Below are positions 61,524 to 64,000 of a stretch of 64,000 nucleotides of DNA, in pieces. The notes under the pieces are model-generated. The model made no database searches, was not told where the DNA came from, and worked only from the letters and a program-made list of their open reading frames with translations. The position numbers and the translations under genes were made by a program. Source of the stretch: JAPUEK01 sp963815355 (GTDB lineage: Bacteria; Pseudomonadota; Alphaproteobacteria; Rhodobacterales; Rhodobacteraceae); assembly GCA_963815355.1 (NCBI GenBank), contig CAWFGJ010000018.1, positions 62,001-126,000 on the forward strand. Reading direction: 5' to 3'. The first letter of the stretch is position 1; the number at the start of each line of letters is the position of its first letter.

Positions 61524-62305
61524 GCCAGCCGTGCCTCTAGCTCGGCAAGGCGGTCATGGGCGGTCAGGTCAGCGCGCAGGGGCGTGACGGAGATGTAGCC
61601 GTCGACGTTGGCGGTGACATCGGTGCCGGGCAGGGTGGGTTTGCCTTGCTCACCGCCCTTGATCCAGAGGAACTGCCGTCCGGTCGGCGAGATATGCGGT
61701 TCCAGCGAAAAGGCCGTATAGCGGCGGAAGCCCTGGGCCGCGACCTTGGTGCCTTTGACATCGGCGGCAGGCAGGGGCGGGAAGTTGACGTTGTAGAACA
61801 GCCGGTAATCGGCCGTGTCCCAGATCGCGTGATCCAGCAGCTTTTGCACCAGCGCTGCACCGTGTTGGGCGGCTGCCTCAAACGGGTCGTCCTGCCCGGC
61901 GTTGAGCGGGCCGTAGAACTGCGACAGTGCAATGGCCTTGATCCCGTGCAAAGCCGCCTCCATCGCGCCACCGATCGTGCCGGAGTAGAGCACGTTCTCG
62001 CCCGCGTTGTTGCCTCGGTTGACGCCGGACAGCACCAGATCGGGGGGCGCGTCCTTCATCACATGGTAAAGGCCTGCCAGAACGCAATCGGCCGGGCTGC
62101 CTTCGGCGGCAAAGCGGCGGGGGCCGAGTTCGGCCAGCATGGTGGGGTGGGTGTAGCTGATGCAATGGCCGACGCCGGATTGCTCAAAGGCGGGGGCGAC
62201 GGTCCAGACCTCACCCTGCGGGCCGGCGATGGTTTCGGCGATGCGGTGCAGCACGGCGAGGCCCGGAGCGTTGATGCCGTCGTCATTGGTGATCAAAATG
62301 CGCAT
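61520..62305 (-). CDS. surE: 5'/3'-nucleotidase SurE
   Basis: SurE is a metal-dependent nucleotidase of stationary-phase survival. Conserved motifs are RILITNDDGI at the N-terminus, SGVNRGNNAGENVLYSGTIG near residue 93, and FYNVNFPPLP. ATG 62305 has GAAAGG 6 nt upstream and begins at the conserved MRILITNDDG; the extension to 62386 is not family-like. It is the first gene of the minus-strand surE-pcm-nlpD unit (261 aa). Confidence 0.95.
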   Translation of the reverse strand: MRILITNDDGINAPGLAVLHRIAETIAGPQGEVWTVAPAFEQSGVGHCISYTHPTMLAELGPRRFAAEGSPADCVLAGLYHVMKDAPPDLVLSGVNRGNNAGENVLYSGTIGGAMEAALHGIKAIALSQFYGPLNAGQDDPFEAAAQHGAALVQKLLDHAIWDTADYRLFYNVNFPPLPAADVKGTKVAAQGFRRYTAFSLEPHISPTGRQFLWIKGGEQGKPTLPGTDVTANVDGYISVTPLRADLTAHDRLAELEARLA

Positions 62306-62388
62306 GGAGGGCCTTTCTATTGGCCTTCTGATTAGACGAGCGGGGCCTGCGGGGCAAGCTGTCTGCGGGGTTGAGATGCTTGCCAAAA

Positions 62389-62404
62389 TGAACTGATCAG
62401 TTCA
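62389..62404. promoter_or_regulatory. 16-bp perfect palindrome, TetR-type operator candidate
   Basis: TGAACTGATCAGTTCA is a perfect palindrome of the size and form of TetR/AcrR-family operators. It lies in the divergent gap between surE and the RND adaptor genes, 59 nt before the first adaptor ATG. A TetR gene was not seen in the window; it may lie beyond the end. Confidence 0.7.
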
Positions 62405-62463
62405 ATATCCTTGGCAAGGCCGGAAGAGGATTCTTTTGGCAGGCGAGATGGGTGAGGTAGGGC

Positions 62464-63609
62464 ATGGTGCGGCGCATGGACAAGGCAACTGAGGGCGGCG
62501 GAATAGCGGCGGCGGTTCGGGCTTTGGTGCGGGCCTTGGTTCTGGGCCCGATTGCGATGGGGTGTCTGGCGGGATCGGGCATCGGGCCGGGGCAGGCCTG
62601 GGCCGAAGAGGCCCCCTTGGGGGTTGAAATCGTGACCACCGCGCAGAGCGTCAATGTGGTGCCCATCGTGATGACCGGGACTTTGGAGGCGGTTGAGAGC
62701 CATTCGGCCTCGTTCCGGACGGGCGGGGCGGTGCAGTCGATTTCCGTCTCGGTCGGGGATCGGGTGGCGGCGGGACAGGAATTGGCGCGGCTGGATGCGA
62801 CACAGGTGCAGGCGGGGGTGTCTTCGGCCGAGGCGGGGTTGCGCGGTGCGGATGCGGCCCTGTTGCAAGCCGAGTTGAACCATGACCGGGTGGCGGCGCT
62901 TGTGGGCCGGGGCACGGCGACGCAGGCCGATCTGGACGCGGCGGTGGAGGCCTTGGCCGCCGCACAAGCCGGGCGCGATCAGGCCGAGTTGCGGCGCGAC
63001 AAGGCGGCCTCGGCATTGGACGACAGCGTTTTGCGCGCCACGGCGGCGGCGATTGTGACCGCACGGGAGGCGGAGCCGGGGCAGGTCGTGGGCTCGGGGC
63101 AGGCGGTGTTGGAACTGGCGGGCCAAGCCGGGCGCGAGGCGGTGTTCATGGCGCCCGACGGGCCGGTGCTGGACAGCTTTCTGGGGCAGACCATCGCCTT
63201 GACGCGGCTGGATGCGCCCGAGGCTGCGCCGATGACGGCGGTGATCACCGAGATCGCCCCCATCGTTGAGGCGCGGACCGGGGCGGTTGAGGTGCGCGCC
63301 ACGCTGGCGGCGGTGCCGGGGGATGATCCGTTGCTGGGCGAAGCGGTGGTCGGGCGCAGCGCCTTGCCGCTGGGGTTGGGCGTGCGTCTGCCGTGGACCG
63401 CGTTGACTGCGACGGCGGAGGGTCCGGCGGTGTGGGTGGTTGACAGCGCGGGGCAGGTGGCGCTGCGGCAGGTTGTGGTCACGCGCTATCTGACCGGGGT
63501 GGTGATTGTGGGCGAGGGGCTGGCTGCGGGCGAGCAGGTGGTCGGGCAAGGCTCACACATGCTGTATCCGGGGCGACGGGTGGTGGCTTTGGCGGGGGTG
63601 TCGCAATGA
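62464..63609 (+). CDS. RND efflux periplasmic adaptor (HlyD/AcrA type)
   Basis: This is a membrane-fusion protein (381 aa) that links an inner-membrane RND pump to an outer-membrane channel. After a hydrophobic N-terminal segment ending GQAWAEEA it has the lipoyl half GGAVQSISVSVGDRVAAGQE, an alpha-hairpin (VSSAEAGLRGADAALLQAEL), the second lipoyl half with AREAEPGQVVGSGQAVLELA, and a beta-barrel. The start is ATG 62464 or 62476. A palindromic operator lies upstream, and its stop overlaps the next gene (ATGA). Confidence 0.88.
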   Translation: MVRRMDKATEGGGIAAAVRALVRALVLGPIAMGCLAGSGIGPGQAWAEEAPLGVEIVTTAQSVNVVPIVMTGTLEAVESHSASFRTGGAVQSISVSVGDRVAAGQELARLDATQVQAGVSSAEAGLRGADAALLQAELNHDRVAALVGRGTATQADLDAAVEALAAAQAGRDQAELRRDKAASALDDSVLRATAAAIVTAREAEPGQVVGSGQAVLELAGQAGREAVFMAPDGPVLDSFLGQTIALTRLDAPEAAPMTAVITEIAPIVEARTGAVEVRATLAAVPGDDPLLGEAVVGRSALPLGLGVRLPWTALTATAEGPAVWVVDSAGQVALRQVVVTRYLTGVVIVGEGLAAGEQVVGQGSHMLYPGRRVVALAGVSQ

Positions 63610-64000
63610 CGGGGGAATTGGGGCGCCGGGCGTTTGGCGGGTTGGGGTTTGGGCTGGGGCTGATGCTGGGCGGGATGGCGGCGTTGGCCGATGAGGCGGC
63701 GGTGCCGCGCCCGGTGGTGTCGGAAACCGTGGTTGAGGGGGCGGCGGCGCTGCGGTCCTCGGTTGGGGTGGTTGAGGCGCGCAGCCAGTCGGTGCTGGCG
63801 TTCCAGACGGTGGGTCGTCTGGCCGAGCGCCCGGTCAAGGTGGGCGAGCGGGTGGCGGCGGGGGCGCAGTTGGCGCGGCTGGATCAGGTGACGCTGGCCG
63901 AAGATCAGGCGAGTGCCGAGGCCGCACTGACCGCAGCGCAGGTGCAGTTGCGCACCGCCGAGGCGAGCCTTGCGCGGACGCGGGAATTGCAGGACCGGGG
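63606..64000 (+). CDS. Second RND periplasmic adaptor, truncated by the window end
   Basis: ATG 63606 overlaps the preceding stop (ATGA) and stays open to the last base, giving about 131 residues. After a Gly/Leu-rich signal segment ending MAALADEA, the sequence GRLAERPVKVGERVAAGAQL is the first lipoyl half, and LTAAQVQLRTAEASLARTRE begins the alpha-hairpin. Two tandem adaptors before a single RND pump gene are common; the pump should follow beyond the window. Confidence 0.85.
   Translation, partial: MTGELGRRAFGGLGFGLGLMLGGMAALADEAAVPRPVVSETVVEGAAALRSSVGVVEARSQSVLAFQTVGRLAERPVKVGERVAAGAQLARLDQVTLAEDQASAEAALTAAQVQLRTAEASLARTRELQDR

Noticed and set aside
1..64000. CRISPR arrays, insertion sequences, prophage, toxin-antitoxin or defence genes
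   Set aside because: No regularly spaced repeats, transposase, integrase or recognisable defence domains were found on either strand.

Overview
The window reads as chromosomal DNA of an alphaproteobacterium of the Rhodobacteraceae (Roseobacter/Rhodobacter group). The basis is a fused PntA plus PntB, a 14-gene nuo operon interspersed with small family-specific genes, a long NuoE with a helix-hairpin-helix tail, a birA-coaX-rnj cluster, a DUF3422 protein and a Hint-domain protein. No rRNA, tRNA, insertion sequence, integrase or CRISPR array was seen.

Layout. 1-4.9 kb: edge of a minus-strand gene, transhydrogenase pntAB, terminator, DUF3422 membrane protein. 4.9-10.7 kb (minus): peptide ABC transporter operon in the order ATPase, ATPase, binding protein, permease, permease. 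11-14.8 kb (plus): ArgE-type M20 deacylase, a short Hsp70-like ATPase and a HipO-type M20 amidohydrolase, which probably process what the transporter imports. 15-20.6 kb (mostly minus): moaA, a small lipoprotein, an AlkD-like glycosylase, glmS and glmU. 20.7-24.2 kb (plus): gph, a TetA-like efflux pump and a DegT aminotransferase. 24.5-42.8 kb (plus): complete nuoA-N for complex I. A sulfotransferase sits between nuoC and nuoD, and lipoproteins, small membrane proteins and a carboxymuconolactone-decarboxylase-like protein lie between other subunits. 42.8-46.0 kb: birA, coaX and rnj, closed by a strong bidirectional terminator. 46-53 kb (minus): DEAD-box helicase, ALDH7-type dehydrogenase, Ada-like cysteine protein, release factor 3 and Hint protein. 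53.3-59.5 kb: orphan ABC ATPase, WYL regulator (minus), tatABC, DUF815 ATPase and a CorC-type protein. 59.6-62.3 kb (minus): surE-pcm-nlpD. 62.4 kb to the end: a near-perfect TetR-type operator and two tandem RND adaptor genes, the second cut by the window edge.

Main points for follow-up: an identical 23-bp dyad (TATCCGA-N9-TCGGATA) upstream of nuo and directly before the start of the orphan ABC ATPase; the sulfotransferase inside the nuo operon; an apparent frameshift in tatB; a carboxymuconolactone-decarboxylase-like nuo accessory protein without cysteine or the usual histidine; a Hint domain with Ser at the expected Cys position; and probable operators next to the WYL regulator and the RND adaptor genes. 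All family calls come from reading translated sequence; no database search was run.
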